Of a stretch of 34,000 nt of DNA, positions 33,667-34,000 are shown piece by piece. The translations under genes were made by a program, and so were the position numbers. Source of the stretch: Symsagittifera roscoffensis (lineage: Eukaryota > Xenacoelomorpha > Acoela > Convolutidae); assembly GCF_963678635.1 (NCBI RefSeq), contig NW_026971392.1, positions 64,001 through 98,000 of the forward strand, in the 5' to 3' direction. Under the pieces are notes generated by a model. The model did not search any database, had not been told where the DNA came from, and worked only from the letters and a program-made list of their open reading frames with translations. Position 1 is the stretch's first letter, and every line of letters begins with the position of its first letter.

Positions 33667-34000
33667 ATTTGAGTTACTCCGCTTTCACTTATATCCTTAC
33701 TAGCATATGTCTATGTACATTAGTTTTAAAACACTCGCCCTCGCGCGAGAGTAAAAATATGCTCTTATACCATGTAAAATTTTGCACGCTCACGTTATAA
33801 TTTATGCATTTCAAACAAAATTTTGAAAATTGACATTGTTTGGAATTTTTTTGACCCAATGTGTTAAATGGCCAAATCGGCTGGTCAAAACCTATGGAGC
33901 GTGTACAAGGTGCCTTGAATGACCATTTATGGCATGATAGCCGCACATTCACTGTAAGTGGCATATGAATGGATACCAGCCAGGATACTGTCAGTTGCTT

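Larger units (their letters stand above)
1..34000. repeat. Tandem 5S rDNA array, 1278-bp unit, 27 units (last one cut by window end)
   Basis: The same 1278-bp sequence recurs from start to end in one orientation. Units start at 1, 1279, 2557, 3835, 5113, 6391, 7669, 8947, 10225, 11503, 12781, 14059, 15337, 16615, 17893, 19171, 20449, 21727, 22983, 24037, 25315, 26592, 27870, 29148, 30426, 31704 and 32982. Exceptions to the length are units 18 and 19, which share a 246-bp deletion at their junction, and unit 21, which is 1277 bp. No unique flanking sequence is seen at either end, so the true array is longer. Each unit carries one 5S rRNA gene on the minus strand and one SL-RNA-like module on the plus strand. 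Near identity of the units is typical of concerted evolution of rDNA; how faithful the copy number is depends on the assembly. Confidence 0.99.

Noticed and set aside
1-34000. CRISPR array or bacterial repeat cluster
   Set aside because: The repeat is 1278 bp, contains a eukaryotic 5S gene and has no short repeat/unique spacer pattern.
1-34000. Nematode SL1 leader in either strand
   Set aside because: I looked for the 22-base SL1 leader (GGTTTAATTACCC start) and its complement and found no match in the unit, so the SL-like gene cannot be called SL1.

Overview
The whole window is the inside of one head-to-tail tandem array of 5S ribosomal RNA genes from a eukaryote. The unit is 1278 bp. The window holds 26 consecutive units plus the first 1019 bases of a 27th, and the array runs off both ends. 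I find no protein-coding gene, transposon, tRNA or CRISPR array. The 5S sequence is a standard animal type (9-bp closing helix, box A, box C, TACTTGGATGGGAGACC block). Together with AT-rich, simple-textured spacers it suggests an invertebrate animal. I cannot name the phylum from 5S alone; nematode, flatworm, rotifer or a similar group would all fit.

Layout of one unit, using unit 1 coordinates. Bases 1-530 are AT-rich spacer holding three diverged subrepeats about 187 bases apart (91, 277, 466). Bases 534-567 hold three T4 Pol III terminators for the 5S gene. Bases 567-685 are the 5S rRNA gene on the minus strand, with a TATA-like box upstream of its start at 708-713. Bases 686-1021 are a divergent spacer with a GC-rich palindrome. 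About 1022-1118, on the plus strand, there is a small RNA-like module: an AGGTAAGTAT splice donor in the loop of a 12-15 bp stem, an AGTTTTCTTTGA Sm-like site, then a GC-rich 3' hairpin. Bases 1119-1278 are spacer with two further hairpins.

The plus-strand module is the main discovery candidate. It has the donor / Sm site / 3' hairpin order of a spliced-leader (SL) RNA gene. SL genes are known to sit in 5S repeats in several nematodes and some other trans-splicing eukaryotes. The nematode SL1 leader is not present on either strand, so if this is an SL RNA its leader is different. This is inference and needs RNA evidence.

The array is highly homogenised. I saw about 16 variable sites among the units, all in spacer, and no change in any 5S copy or in the core of the SL-like module. 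Units 1-15 carry shuffled combinations of a few shared variants; units 16-27 are almost uniform. One unit junction (22982/22983) carries a 246-bp deletion that removes the first subrepeat but spares both RNA genes. Unit 21 carries a net 1-bp deletion.
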